A stretch of DNA of 64,000 nt from DATJUF01 sp035524095 (GCA_035524095.1 DATKPK010000046.1:10010-74009); one strand, 5' to 3'. Numbered from the stretch's first letter, positions 35,063 to 45,120 are shown. Numbers and translations are program-made. Notes: generated by a model not told the origin, from the letters alone.

Positions 35063-35729
35063 GTCGCTGATTCGCACCTTCTTTCTTACGGATGAAACGT
35101 AGTGATTTCTCTGGATATCAATCGACAAAAGCCGATAAATCACTGGCCAAAGCCTCTCACGTCAGGGTCGTTGCATCATCATGAAATCAAGCTGCCGTTC
35201 TGCTCCCTCGGACCCTGCCTGTGACCGGACTTGAAAGCAAAATTGGGGAGTAGGATGCACTAAAGTTCTCAGTGTCTGGCTGTTGTCTCCTCAGATTTGC
35301 CTCAAAGGCGAGTTCGATGCGAGTGGTCAGCTGGTTTTACTTCCAAAGTCTCCGTGCCCCGAATCCGCGATCGTTCGATTTTGATTTGCACGGCGTCCGC
35401 CATATTCTATGCCGGGTAGTCAAGGGAATCTGGAGCTCGTCTGGTAACTGCGCCGTAACCGATCGCGCTTGGCAGCATCAAAGTGCTGACGAGAAAGACG
35501 ACGCGATCGGCGAAGAATCGGAGATCGGCTGAACGATATACGGCGAGGAAAAAGCTAAAGAACCGGAGTATCAGCCGTCCCGGTGGATCCATCTTCCACC
35601 GGATCAGTTGCGACAAATCTCGATCTCACAGAATATCTACTCAACTGCAAAGGAAAGGACACTCTTCTTTTGGTCGCGGCTGCGAGGAACCGCGTTTGTA
35701 AAATTCGAGGCAGTCGCTGAGCAAAGCGC
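35063..35729. other. Intergenic region, nothing recognised
   Basis: About 670 bases between the divergent SDR and FUSC genes. Several short frames overlap on both strands, but none has a family motif or a good start. It should carry the promoters of both neighbours. Confidence 0.35.
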
Positions 35730-38036
35730 GTGGCGGGATTCATCGAGCATCAATTCGGCATCCGGCGGCCGTTTGCCTGGCTGGATCGGATCGAGGCGCT
35801 GGCCGCACGCGAGCTTGCTCCCAGCGCCCGGAAGATCCGTACCGCCTTGCGCATCGCAACGATCGTGACCATCGCAATCGGGCTGGACGCTAGTTGTCAC
35901 GTCAATACTCAGCTGGGCGCGGTAATTGTCTGGCTGCTCGCCGGCGCAGGGCCGATGATGTCCATGCGCAAAGCCTTGGCATGGCAAATCGGGGTGATGC
36001 TCACTCTAATCACGGCGGTGGTGATGGCGCGCGCATTCGCGGAGACACCGTGGTTGATGCTGCCGTTTATCTTCGCCTGGATTTCACTTTCAACCTACTT
36101 CGGAACGACGCGCAAACTCGGCGTGGGCATCCTCGTTCTTCAGATAGTCTCCCTCATCACATTCTATAATGTCGTGTTTGCGCCTCAGGAAATCGGTTGG
36201 AGCGCTGCAGCCTCATTCGACGGGAGCGCGATTGCCTTCGGAGTGATCGTTTTATTCGATAACTGGTTATGGCCGGATCGCGGCGAGCCAATCCTGCTCG
36301 AGTCTCTCGGAGCGAGCATCGCGCGAGCCCGTAAGCAACTTATCGAGGCGACTGACTTTTTTCTTGGCGGTGAAAGCGTACCGCAGCCGCCGCTGCCATT
36401 GCCGACCTCCGATCTGCCCGCTCAGATGGCGCTTCTCGATAAAACGTTGGCCGAGGGCGCGTCTGAGCATCGCAGAGCGATCCTGCTTGCTGCGATCACA
36501 CGCGCGGCTCGCATCAGCCTCGAATTGGATCGCATCATCACCGCCGCGCGCGAGAACTTACCACGAGAGATTCGCGCGCTGGTTCAGGACGAAATTCAAC
36601 GGGCAGTAAATGCCATCGCCGATTCTCTTGACGCGATCGCGTACAAACTGCCTGAACGGATTCTTGCCGGCGCGGACGAGCAAACTCCCGCTACGCTGGC
36701 GCACGTACGCTTGGCGATGGACGATCTGGACACGCGCGTGGTTCAGGTCAGATCAGCATATATCGGCAAAAGCAGTCCGGAGGAAATCGAGAATTTCGCG
36801 GAGTTCTTCGATTCGCTGGCAGCGCTGGCCAGACATGTCGAACGCCCGCTGGATGAGCCTCCACGGCCACCTGCCATGCGTCCGTCGAACACCGGCGTTC
36901 CTCGAAACGCCGCTATCGCCAACTCGATCGTTGCTGCAGATCCAGCGCTTGTACGCCATTGCTTGAAAGTCGGCTTGTGCACGGCGGTCGGCTATGTAAT
37001 CGGCGTCATTAGCCAGCGGCCGGACTTATTCATTATCCTCATCACTGTAATAACCACCGCTACCCCAACCTATGGCGCAACCTTGTTCAAGATGTACCTC
37101 CGGATCACCGGAGCAATAATCGGAGGAGCAGTTTCCCTTCTCGCGATCATCATAGTGTCGCCTAACTTCGACTCGCTCCCAAGCTATATGCTTGCGGGCT
37201 TCGCGGTATTCTTTCCCTTTGCATACTCTTCGCTCGGCAATGCGCGGATGTCGTTCGCGGGCAAGCAAATGGGAGTCATTTTTTCGTTGGTATTCATTGG
37301 GTTGAGTCCCTCAGTCAATATCTATGAGCCTCTTTGGCGTATTTGGGGTCTCTTGCTTGGTGATTTGGTCGTGGCGACGGTTTTCTTTAGTCTTTGGCCG
37401 GAATACGCGGGGGAATCGCTGCTGCCAAGACTACAAAAAGTCCTTGGCAATATGCTCGCACTAGCGCCAGGCGGCTCAGCTTCGAGCAGCGAAGATCAAA
37501 TAGTGAAGACAAACTCAGAAACGATGCGCGTGCTGACCGAGTTTCTCGAAATCGCAGATGACGCCCGAATGGAAGGGCGCACCTGCGCCGTCTACCATGA
37601 TGGAATCATCGAAGCGGCCGGGACTTTTCGTCGGATCGTGAACCGGCTGTCCTCGATCGCGACGGCGCGGGTGCTTATTCGAATGCCGCAACTCGACTCT
37701 ATAACCGAGCTTGCGCGCGCCCGGATTTTCGAGCTAATTCGCGGGCAGATCAGATCGTGGCTGGATTTCTATAACAGCGCTGAATCTCTCAACGCCTCTG
37801 CCGCTCGGGCGATCGCGCAGAAATATTCAGCCGATGAGTTGGCGGAACCGCTCAAAGAGTTCAGTTCACGTCTGGAGGAGGGAGGATTTGCTCAGTTGGC
37901 ATCCTGGCCCATCGAGCCGCGCCGCACGATGATCGCGGAGCTGGAGTCGATGCGACGGCTAGTGTTGCTGTTGTCTGAGCTGAATCGCTATCTCGCAGAT
38001 GTCCCCAGCCCTCGAAACACTTCAGGTATCGCCTAG
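35730..38036 (+). CDS. FUSC-family (fusaric acid/aromatic acid efflux) inner-membrane transporter
   Basis: 768 residues from a GTG. There are two membrane blocks of about six helices each: residues 40-175 (ALRIATIVTIAIGLDAS, WQIGVMLTLITAVVMARAF) and about 410-570 (CTAVGYVIGVISQRPDLF, IIGGAVSLLAIIIVSPNF). A long helical soluble domain separates them and a second one ends the chain. This is the AaeB/MdtO-like FUSC layout. The usual periplasmic adaptor and outer-membrane factor are not adjacent. It may export aromatic acids, fitting the catabolic character of the window. Confidence 0.82.
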   Translation: MAGFIEHQFGIRRPFAWLDRIEALAARELAPSARKIRTALRIATIVTIAIGLDASCHVNTQLGAVIVWLLAGAGPMMSMRKALAWQIGVMLTLITAVVMARAFAETPWLMLPFIFAWISLSTYFGTTRKLGVGILVLQIVSLITFYNVVFAPQEIGWSAAASFDGSAIAFGVIVLFDNWLWPDRGEPILLESLGASIARARKQLIEATDFFLGGESVPQPPLPLPTSDLPAQMALLDKTLAEGASEHRRAILLAAITRAARISLELDRIITAARENLPREIRALVQDEIQRAVNAIADSLDAIAYKLPERILAGADEQTPATLAHVRLAMDDLDTRVVQVRSAYIGKSSPEEIENFAEFFDSLAALARHVERPLDEPPRPPAMRPSNTGVPRNAAIANSIVAADPALVRHCLKVGLCTAVGYVIGVISQRPDLFIILITVITTATPTYGATLFKMYLRITGAIIGGAVSLLAIIIVSPNFDSLPSYMLAGFAVFFPFAYSSLGNARMSFAGKQMGVIFSLVFIGLSPSVNIYEPLWRIWGLLLGDLVVATVFFSLWPEYAGESLLPRLQKVLGNMLALAPGGSASSSEDQIVKTNSETMRVLTEFLEIADDARMEGRTCAVYHDGIIEAAGTFRRIVNRLSSIATARVLIRMPQLDSITELARARIFELIRGQIRSWLDFYNSAESLNASAARAIAQKYSADELAEPLKEFSSRLEEGGFAQLASWPIEPRRTMIAELESMRRLVLLLSELNRYLADVPSPRNTSGIA

Positions 38037-38170
38037 AATTATTTTTCAGTCACCTTGTCGCCAGATGGTCGGCAGCCGAATTTTGCTCGAATTGGGAGCC
38101 CGCAGTGACAGGGCCGCTTCGTGAAGTGCCGCAGGGTTCTTTTCGATACGGGGCTGCGCGGGCAATGTGG

Positions 38171-39049
38171 TCAGCGGACTTCGGTGCCGACGCCGGCGTC
38201 GGTGAAGGTCTCCAGCAGCACGGCGTGCGGGACGCGGCCGTCCGTAACGTAAGCGCGCGCGGCTCCGGCCGCTAAAGCCTGCACGCAGCATTCGACCTTG
38301 GGAATCATGCCCTCGCCAATCGTGCCATCTTCGATTAAGGCTTTCGCGCGCGCGATTTCGAGTGCGGGGATCAGTTTGCCGTCGCGATCCATGACGCCTG
38401 CGACATCGGTCAGCAGGATAAATTTCTCGGCCTTGAGCGCACCAGCGATATCGCCAGCGGCAACGTCGGCGTTGATATTATAGGTCTGACCTTCAGCGTC
38501 GTGGCCGATGGGCGCGATGACCGGAATAAATCCGGCCTCGCGCAGCGTGGTGATAACTGCCGGATCAATCTCGGCGACTTCGCCAACCAGGCCGAGATCG
38601 GCCTCGATTGGATGACCCTGATCGTCCTTCGCGAACATCCGCATCTTGCGCGCGGTAATCAGGCTGGCGTCCTTGCCGGAGAGTCCGACTGCGCGCCCGC
38701 CCTGGCGCGAGATTAGCGCGACGATTTCCTTGTTGATTTTTTGCAGGACCATCTCGACCGCTTCCATGGTGGGCTCGTCAGTCACGCGCATCCCACGGAC
38801 GAAGCTGGATTTGAGGCCGAGGCGTTTAATCAGATCGTTGATTTGCGGGCCGCCGCCGTGCACCACGACCGGATTGATGCCGACGGCCTGGAGCAGAACG
38901 ACATCCTGCGCGAAAGCTTCGCCGAGCTCGGGAGAGAGCATCGCATGGCCGCCATACTTGATGACGAAAGTCTTACCGCGAAAGCGATTTATATAGGGAA
39001 GCGCCTCGACGAGGATGCGCGCGCGTTCAATCGAATCAGTCAATGCCAT
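38171..39049 (-). CDS. argB: Acetylglutamate kinase
   Basis: 292 residues. FVIKYGGHAM carries the phosphate-binding Lys and GG, VHGGGPQIN the substrate site, and NINADVAAGDIAGALKAEK and LLTDVAGVMD the nucleotide side. It phosphorylates N-acetylglutamate in arginine synthesis. The ATG at 39049 gives the usual N-terminus. In related deltaproteobacterial genomes argB directly follows hslU; here a foreign-looking gene separates them. Confidence 0.95.
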   Translation of the reverse strand: MALTDSIERARILVEALPYINRFRGKTFVIKYGGHAMLSPELGEAFAQDVVLLQAVGINPVVVHGGGPQINDLIKRLGLKSSFVRGMRVTDEPTMEAVEMVLQKINKEIVALISRQGGRAVGLSGKDASLITARKMRMFAKDDQGHPIEADLGLVGEVAEIDPAVITTLREAGFIPVIAPIGHDAEGQTYNINADVAAGDIAGALKAEKFILLTDVAGVMDRDGKLIPALEIARAKALIEDGTIGEGMIPKVECCVQALAAGAARAYVTDGRVPHAVLLETFTDAGVGTEVR

Positions 39050-39151
39050 TTGGTTTGCCCATGCATGAGAAGCTGCTGATCGGTTTCAGGATGCGTCGTG
39101 GCGAAGAGCCAAGCAATCATGCCCGCAGTCGTGTCGTACCCATAGAGATGC

Positions 39152-40150
39152 CTACTCGCCAAAGTGCTTCGACAGAATGTTCCAACATCCAAAATCAGTG
39201 CGAGTGGTTCCGTCTGGCTGTTTTATGCCAGATGCGATTTGCAGGTTTCCATTCGGATCTATAATCGCGACCGGTACTTCAAATCGATAGTTCGGCTTCC
39301 AACCTGGATGCGTGATCAGTCCAGATTTTTGACCGGGAATTGCCGTGGCGAGCGGCGTACCGACAAATTCTGGATCTTCACATTTGAAAACAAGTGGATT
39401 TTCTTCAGGACGATTTCTGATCCATTCGGGACCGTGTTCTATTATGATCTTAGCTCGTAATATGCCATTGACTCTAGTTACTTCCCATTTTTCGATGAAC
39501 GCGCCGGCTCGGCAGCTTATCCGTACCGTATAATGCTGACTATTTGGATCAAGTGGGGTCCAGGTGAAGTTCTGTCTCGTTCCATCTTCTACTCCAGCCT
39601 CCGCCACGTATAGTCTTTTCTGAGATTCATCGAATTGGCCCGTGGGCACAAATGGTAAGTTTGGATGCTTAACGTGCCATAGGTGCTCTATGTTTTTACG
39701 GTCATTGTCATAAAAATCAATATTGCAGTTATATGCTGATTCTGGGCCAAAATGTAGCAGCATCATTAACCACGTAGCGGAGCGGTTGTCTCCGAGCGGC
39801 GCACCAAAAACAAAGACGAAGCTCGGCTTTAACGCGGACGTTGTGGTGGATGCGGTCTGTTGTGCTCGTGAATATTGCCGAGCATCGACCCACAATTGGG
39901 CACCAAGACCAAGCGCGAATATAGTCGCTCCAAGCGCCCCTCCAATTACTAACTTCCATCCGATCGACAATTGTGATGCAGCGTACAGCCAGTAGCCGCC
40001 GAAACCTGCTACGTCCAAAAGCGCAAGAACGGCACAGATCCGCGCCGCTAGAAATTCGCCTGACGTTGGATTGCTTAAGGTTAAAAACCCAAAGCCCAAC
40101 GTGAGGAGCAATGGCGCAACAATCCCGAGAAGAATTTCCGCGATGCCCAT
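39152..40150 (-). CDS. Membrane-anchored hypothetical protein
   Basis: About 332 residues from ATG 40150 (open to 40177). Three membrane helices (residues 5-23, 36-58 and 65-87) are followed by an extracytoplasmic or cytoplasmic strand-rich domain. That domain contains paired motifs such as WLMMLLHFGPESAYNCNIDF and VRISCRAGAFIEKWEV. No family is recognised. It is visibly more AT-rich than hslU and argB and splits that conserved pair, so recent acquisition is likely. Confidence 0.6.
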   Translation of the reverse strand: MGIAEILLGIVAPLLLTLGFGFLTLSNPTSGEFLAARICAVLALLDVAGFGGYWLYAASQLSIGWKLVIGGALGATIFALGLGAQLWVDARQYSRAQQTASTTTSALKPSFVFVFGAPLGDNRSATWLMMLLHFGPESAYNCNIDFYDNDRKNIEHLWHVKHPNLPFVPTGQFDESQKRLYVAEAGVEDGTRQNFTWTPLDPNSQHYTVRISCRAGAFIEKWEVTRVNGILRAKIIIEHGPEWIRNRPEENPLVFKCEDPEFVGTPLATAIPGQKSGLITHPGWKPNYRFEVPVAIIDPNGNLQIASGIKQPDGTTRTDFGCWNILSKHFGE

Positions 40151-40269
40151 GCGCCCCCCGCCTCGGGAAACCCCCAACTTATGCGTGGGTTCTACCGACC
40201 ACCTTATGTATCCGCGAAGCTCCCAGAATCGCTGCTATTTTTATAGGGCTAAGAATATCTTTAGTGGTC

Positions 40270-41658
40270 CTACAAGATGTAGCGGGAGAGGTCTTCGTTC
40301 TTGACAATCGGGTCGAGTCGCTGATGGACGTAGGCTGAATCGATCGTAATTTCCTGACCGGAGAGCTCTGGAGCATTGAAGGAAAGCTCCTCGACCAGCC
40401 GTTCGAGCACGGTATGCAGGCGGCGGGCGCCGATATTTTCCGAGCGCGTATTCACTTGCGCGGCGATATCAGCCAGCGCGCTGACCGCGTCTTCGGTGAA
40501 ACGAATCTTCACGCGCTCGGTCTCGAGCAGCGCGACGTATTGGCGGGTAAGCGAATTCTCAGGTTCGGTGAGAATGCGCACGAAGTCCTCTTTGGCGAGA
40601 GCACTCAGCTCGACGCGGATCGGAAAACGTCCCTGGAATTCGGGGATGAGATCGGAAGGCTTGGAGGTATGGAAGGCGCCGGAGGCGACGAACAGAATAT
40701 GATCGGTTTTCACCGCACCATATTTGGTATTAACGGTCGAGCCTTCGACGATCGGCAGCAGGTCGCGCTGAACGCCCTCGCGCGAGACGTCGGGTCCGTG
40801 GGCCTCGCGGCCGGCGATTTTGTCGATCTCGTCGATAAAGACAATGCCTGATTGCTCGGCGCGATTGACCGCTTCGCGCGCGACGTTTTCCATATCGACC
40901 AGGCGGGCACCCTCTTCCTGGGTCAGCAGCTCAAGGGCCTCGGGAACCTTGACCTTACGATGGCGGGTTTTCTTGGGCATGATCTGGCTGAAGAGTTCCT
41001 TCATGTTCACACCCATCTCTTCCATGCCCTGCGGCGTGAATACTTCGACCATCGGCGAGGCCTGCGCAGAGACTTCGATATCGACGTCGCGGTTGTCGAG
41101 ATGGCCGTCACGCATGAGCTTGCGCAGCTTCTCGCGGGTATCGTCGCGCGAGGTATCGCGTGAATGGTCCGAGCTGACCTCGATGGCACCCTCTGCCGTA
41201 ACCGTCGCTGGCCGCCGTGTTTTGCCCGGCGATGGCGGATAGAGGATATCGAGCAAGCGCTCCTCGGCTGCCTCGCGTGCCTTCACCGCTACACGGGCGC
41301 GTTCCTCCTCGCGCACCATCTTCACTGAGACTTCGGCCAGATCACGAATCATCGATTCGACGTCGCGGCCCACATAGCCGACTTCGGTATAGCGCGAGGC
41401 CTCGACCTTGACGAATGGGGCCTGCGCCAGACGTGCGAGGCGGCGGGCGATTTCGGTTTTGCCGACGCCGGTAGGTCCGATCATCAGGATATTTTTGGGG
41501 GCGATTTCATCACGCAATTCCGGCGCAACGTTCTGCCGGCGCCAACGATTGCGCAAAGCGATCGCGACTGCGCGTTTGGCATCATGCTGGCCGACGATAT
41601 AGCGGTCGAGTTCGGAAACGATCTCGCGTGGAGTCATTACGTGTGGAGAGGAGGCCAT
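40270..41658 (-). CDS. hslU: ATP-dependent protease ATPase subunit HslU
   Basis: 462 residues. TPREIVSELDRYIVGQHDAKRAVAIALRNRWRR-type opening, Walker A GPTGVGKTE (about residues 56-64), the I-domain in the middle and Walker B IVFIDEIDKIAG. Sensor and arm motifs follow, and the C-terminus YIL inserts into HslV. It unfolds substrates and feeds them to HslV. The order xerC-hslV-hslU is kept, with a 160-base gap to hslV. Confidence 0.96.
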   Translation of the reverse strand: MASSPHVMTPREIVSELDRYIVGQHDAKRAVAIALRNRWRRQNVAPELRDEIAPKNILMIGPTGVGKTEIARRLARLAQAPFVKVEASRYTEVGYVGRDVESMIRDLAEVSVKMVREEERARVAVKAREAAEERLLDILYPPSPGKTRRPATVTAEGAIEVSSDHSRDTSRDDTREKLRKLMRDGHLDNRDVDIEVSAQASPMVEVFTPQGMEEMGVNMKELFSQIMPKKTRHRKVKVPEALELLTQEEGARLVDMENVAREAVNRAEQSGIVFIDEIDKIAGREAHGPDVSREGVQRDLLPIVEGSTVNTKYGAVKTDHILFVASGAFHTSKPSDLIPEFQGRFPIRVELSALAKEDFVRILTEPENSLTRQYVALLETERVKIRFTEDAVSALADIAAQVNTRSENIGARRLHTVLERLVEELSFNAPELSGQEITIDSAYVHQRLDPIVKNEDLSRYIL

Positions 41659-41755
41659 GATTCTTCTCTTAAATCTCTAAGACACAGCTCGTAGACTTAT
41701 CATCTGGACGCACCTTAGAGTTCTAGGCGGCTGGTTCGCAGACTCACAGCCGCAC

Positions 41756-41773
41756 GGGTTCGCAAGCGAACCC
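41756..41773. repeat. Palindrome in the hslV-hslU gap
   Basis: GGGTTCGC and its exact complement GCGAACCC are separated by two bases (AA). It lies on the transcribed strand between hslV and hslU. It could form a small hairpin that tunes hslU expression or mRNA stability. No T-run follows. Confidence 0.45.
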
Positions 41774-41818
41774 TACTGTCAGACTCGTTTGCTCGCTGCG
41801 CCTTCGGCTCCGCTAACG

Positions 41819-42403
41819 CTACAGTTCTTCAAAAATAAACTGGTCATTGGTGTAGACGCAGATTTCAGCCGCGACCTGCATCGCAGCCTCGGCGATTGTG
41901 CGTGCGCTCAAGTCCGGGCTGTGACGAACGAGGGCGCGCGCGGCAGAGAGCGCATAGTTGCCGCCCGAACCAATCGCGATAAGGCCGTCGTCAGGCTCGA
42001 TAACATCACCCGCGCCGGTTATTAGCAGCGAATTTTCGATGTCGGCCACGACCAACATCGCCTCGAGCCGCCGCAGGATGCGATCAGTACGCCAATCCTT
42101 GGCCATCTCGACCGCGGCGCGCCGCAGGTTGCCATTGAACTCCTGTAATTTGCCCTCGAACTTATCGAACAACGCCAGCGCGTCGGCGGTCGAGCCAGCG
42201 AACCCCGATAAGACGGCACCGTTGTGTAACCGGCGGACCTTGCGCGCCCCCCGCTTCATGATGGTCTGGCCGACGCTCACTTGGCCGTCCCCAGCGATCA
42301 CGACTTTGCCACCGTGCCGCACGTTGAGAATCGTAGTGGAGCGCACGCGGCCGCCGAATTCATGGCGGTTATCGTAGCGCTCGTCAGGCTCGCGGATGGG
42401 CAC
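41819..42403 (-). CDS. hslV: ATP-dependent protease subunit HslV
   Basis: 194 residues. The proteasome-type catalytic Thr is the first T of TTILNVRHGGKVVIAGDGQV, and DGQVSVG, GFAGSTADALALFD and GSGGNYALSAARAL are conserved. A 21- to 22-residue leader (MPIREPDERYDN...GRVRS) precedes Thr1. GTG 42403 is favoured as start because AAGAGGTG lies seven bases upstream; another GTG at 42346 would leave only three residues. It overlaps the xerC stop by 20 bases. Confidence 0.94.
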   Translation of the reverse strand: MPIREPDERYDNRHEFGGRVRSTTILNVRHGGKVVIAGDGQVSVGQTIMKRGARKVRRLHNGAVLSGFAGSTADALALFDKFEGKLQEFNGNLRRAAVEMAKDWRTDRILRRLEAMLVVADIENSLLITGAGDVIEPDDGLIAIGSGGNYALSAARALVRHSPDLSARTIAEAAMQVAAEICVYTNDQFIFEEL

Positions 42404-43292
42404 GGCGGTACACCTCTTTTAAGTGGTTCAGGCTGACGTGCGTGTAGCGCTGCGTGGTGGCCAGGCTCGCATGTCCAAGCATTTCCTGAATCGAGCGCAG
42501 GTCCGAGCCCGCGTTAAGCATATGCGTTGCGAAACAGTGGCGCAGGCCATGCGGTGTCAGAGCGTCATCGATCCCGGCGGCGACGAGGCGTCGGGCCACG
42601 ATTTTCTGAACCGAGCGTGCCGTCAGCCTCCCACCCCTTAGATTGGTGATCACCGGACTATTGGGTGACGATGAGGCCGGCATCGCTGATCGCCAGGCCT
42701 GCAATGCCTCGAGGGCGGGTTCGCCGAGGGGTACGACGCGATGCTTGTTGCCCTTGCCGGCACGGACAGTGACCATATTTAGCTCTTCATCGATATCTCG
42801 CCAGGCTAGTCCAGTCAGTTCACTCACGCGCAACCCCGTCGCGTACAGGACTTCCAGGATCGCACGATCGCGAAGTTCGGCGGCAGGGGATACTGGAGCG
42901 GCGTTCTCGATTAGCCCCGCAACTGCGCGTTCACCCATTACATGAGGGAGCCGTTTCGCGAGTTTGATCGACTTCATGGACCGAACCGGACTCGGCTCGC
43001 CGGTGGAAGCCTCGCGCCATCGATAGAAGGCCTTAATTGCAAACAGGCGGCGTTGCGCGGTTGCACGGCTCGAACGGTCCATTACGGCCGCCAGATAGTC
43101 GCGAACATGATCAGCGCTGATCCGCGAGGTGATTATCGCACCGGAATCTTCCATGACCGATCGGCCACGCTCGGTGAGAAAGCGTGCGAAATCCTCGAGA
43201 TCGCGGTGATAGCCTTTCAAGGTATTCTCTGACGCGCGTGACACTTTGCCTAGCGCTGATATGAAAGCCGGAATCTCGTCGTCGAAACCCAT
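42384..43292 (-). CDS. xerC: Tyrosine recombinase XerC/XerD
   Basis: 302 residues from ATG 43292. A SAM-like N-terminal DNA-binding domain is followed by the catalytic domain with ATGLRVSEL (Arg I), AGKGNKHRVVPLG (Lys), HGLRHCFATHML (His-x2-Arg) and the GHASLATTQRYTHVS box with the nucleophilic Tyr. It resolves chromosome dimers at dif together with a partner recombinase. Its location beside hslVU is the common one for xerC, not that of a phage integrase. Confidence 0.92.
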   Translation of the reverse strand: MGFDDEIPAFISALGKVSRASENTLKGYHRDLEDFARFLTERGRSVMEDSGAIITSRISADHVRDYLAAVMDRSSRATAQRRLFAIKAFYRWREASTGEPSPVRSMKSIKLAKRLPHVMGERAVAGLIENAAPVSPAAELRDRAILEVLYATGLRVSELTGLAWRDIDEELNMVTVRAGKGNKHRVVPLGEPALEALQAWRSAMPASSSPNSPVITNLRGGRLTARSVQKIVARRLVAAGIDDALTPHGLRHCFATHMLNAGSDLRSIQEMLGHASLATTQRYTHVSLNHLKEVYRRAHPRA

Positions 43293-43372
43293 CCGAAACC
43301 GCCTCGCTCCTGCCAATTCCTCACGCTATGCTAACAACGCGTGCTGGATAGCAAAAGTGCACTTGCGCAGTT

Positions 43373-43681
43373 ATGAATTGCCATCATTGCGGACGCGACA
43401 TCGACACACGGGAACGGGTCGGCTTCCGCGACTACTGTCCGTCGTGTGATCGGGCGCTTCACGTGTGCCTGAACTGCGATTTTCACGCATCAGGCTACAG
43501 TAATGAGTGCCGCGAGACTCAGGCCGCCCGCGTAGTCGATAAGGCGCGCTTCAACTTTTGCGATTATTTCAGGCCGTCGGAGTCTGGTGCTTCGCCTCAG
43601 ACCCGCGGGAAAGACGCGAGATCGACAGCCCCGACAAATCCACGTGCGCAACTTGATGCGTTATTCCGCAAGAAATCATGA
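43373..43681 (+). CDS. Small multi-cysteine zinc-ribbon protein
   Basis: 102 residues. MNCHHCGRDI, YCPSCDRALHVCLNC and GYSNECRE give several CxxC-type metal sites in the first 50 residues; the tail is low-complexity. It is divergent from xerC and its stop overlaps the glmU start by four bases (ATGA), so it is translationally coupled to glmU. Similar small proteins accompany glmU in some deltaproteobacterial genomes. Function is unknown. Confidence 0.75.
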   Translation: MNCHHCGRDIDTRERVGFRDYCPSCDRALHVCLNCDFHASGYSNECRETQAARVVDKARFNFCDYFRPSESGASPQTRGKDARSTAPTNPRAQLDALFRKKS

Positions 43682-45102
43682 GTGACGGACGTCCGCTCGC
43701 AGCAATCGTCCTCGCCGCCGGCCTCGGCACACGGATGCGGTCGGCCAAAACCAAGGTCCTACATGAGATTGGCGGAGAGCCGATGGTTGCGAGAGCTTTG
43801 CGCGCCATTGCCGCGCTCGAACCGGACCTTATCATCACGGTAGTGGGCCATCAGGCGGAAGCAGTCGAAGAAGCTATTCGCCGTACAGTTCCGAATCGGC
43901 AATTACGTTTTGGCCTTCAGGCGGAGCAGCGAGGGACCGGAGATGCGGCACGGGTCGCGCTAGGCGAGCTTCCTGCGGGCTTCAACGGCGATATCCTGAT
44001 TGGCTATGGCGATACCCCTCGACTGAATCCTTCGACATTGGCAGCATTTCGTGACGCGCATCATGCGCAAGGCGGTGGCCTCGCGTTCATCAGCGTGGAG
44101 GTTCCGAATCCCGATGGCTACGGACGCGTGGTCAGAAATGGCGCAGGCGACGTCGAACGCATCGTCGAGCATCGCGACGCTTCGGCGGCAGAGCGGACCA
44201 TTAACGAAATCAATACCGGAATCTACCTAGCCGACGCCACTCTGCTGCGCGAGGCGCTCGCCGCACTGAGTAATGACAACGCACAGCGCGAATTCTATCT
44301 GACCGACATCGTTGGGATTGCCCGTGGGTGTGGCGCCCGCGTCACGGCATGGTGCGCGAACGATCCTACTCAGTTCGAAGGTATCAATAACCGTGAGGAG
44401 CTAGCCCGCATGAATCAGGAATTGCGCACCCTGCGGATTCGCGCCTTGATGGAGGCCGGGGTAACTTTCGTTGATCCTGCGACCGCCTATGTCGCCGACA
44501 CCGTGGTTATCGGACCGGACACCGTGGTCGGGCCTAACGTGCAGATTCTCGGCGACTCCAAGATCGGAAGCGGAGTGGTGATTGAGGGCACGGCCTGGCT
44601 GCGGGACGTCGCGATCGGCGATCGTTGCCACTTGAAGATCTGCGTGCGCGCGGAGGAGTGCACGATCGGTGAAGACTCCGATGTCGGTCCGTTTGCGAAT
44701 CTACGGAGCGGGACGGAACTCGCGGGGCATAACCGTATCGGCAATTTCGTCGAGACCAAGAAGGCGCGGATTGGCCGCGGAACCAAGGCCTCGCATCTGA
44801 GCTATCTCGGCGATGCAGTTATCGGCAGCGAGACGAATATCGGATGCGGCGTAATTACAGTGAATTACGACGGTTATGATAAGCACGTCACGGCAATCGG
44901 TGACCGCTGCATGGTGGGGTGCGACACGCAACTCGTGGCGCCGGTGACGGTCGGTAATGACGTGTACGTCGCCTCAGGCACGACTATCCTAAAGGATGTC
45001 GAGGATGGAGCGCTGGCGCTGTCGCATCATCCGCAACGCGAAAAGCCAGGGTGGACGGCGGGATGGCATCGGCGGCACAAAGAGCGTCCGAAAAAGAATT
45101 AG
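43678..45102 (+). CDS. glmU: Bifunctional GlmU (UDP-GlcNAc synthesis)
   Basis: 474 residues. The N-terminal uridyltransferase has AIVLAAGLGTRMRSAKTKVL with the glycine-rich signature. The C-terminal half is a left-handed beta-helix of hexapeptide repeats (IGSGVVIEGTAWLRDVAIGD...) with GNFVETKKARIGRGTKASH at the acetyl-CoA site. It makes UDP-N-acetylglucosamine for peptidoglycan and LPS. It is coupled to the zinc-ribbon gene. Confidence 0.96.
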   Translation: MSDGRPLAAIVLAAGLGTRMRSAKTKVLHEIGGEPMVARALRAIAALEPDLIITVVGHQAEAVEEAIRRTVPNRQLRFGLQAEQRGTGDAARVALGELPAGFNGDILIGYGDTPRLNPSTLAAFRDAHHAQGGGLAFISVEVPNPDGYGRVVRNGAGDVERIVEHRDASAAERTINEINTGIYLADATLLREALAALSNDNAQREFYLTDIVGIARGCGARVTAWCANDPTQFEGINNREELARMNQELRTLRIRALMEAGVTFVDPATAYVADTVVIGPDTVVGPNVQILGDSKIGSGVVIEGTAWLRDVAIGDRCHLKICVRAEECTIGEDSDVGPFANLRSGTELAGHNRIGNFVETKKARIGRGTKASHLSYLGDAVIGSETNIGCGVITVNYDGYDKHVTAIGDRCMVGCDTQLVAPVTVGNDVYVASGTTILKDVEDGALALSHHPQREKPGWTAGWHRRHKERPKKN

Positions 45103-45120
45103 GGCTCCAGCCTCTGACAG

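Noticed and set aside
35272..35616. Short frames on both strands between the SDR and FUSC genes
   Set aside because: They overlap one another, have no ribosome-binding site and no recognisable motif.
42384..43292. Phage or island integrase
   Set aside because: The recombinase is in the conserved xerC-hslV-hslU context and has no attachment sites or phage genes around it.
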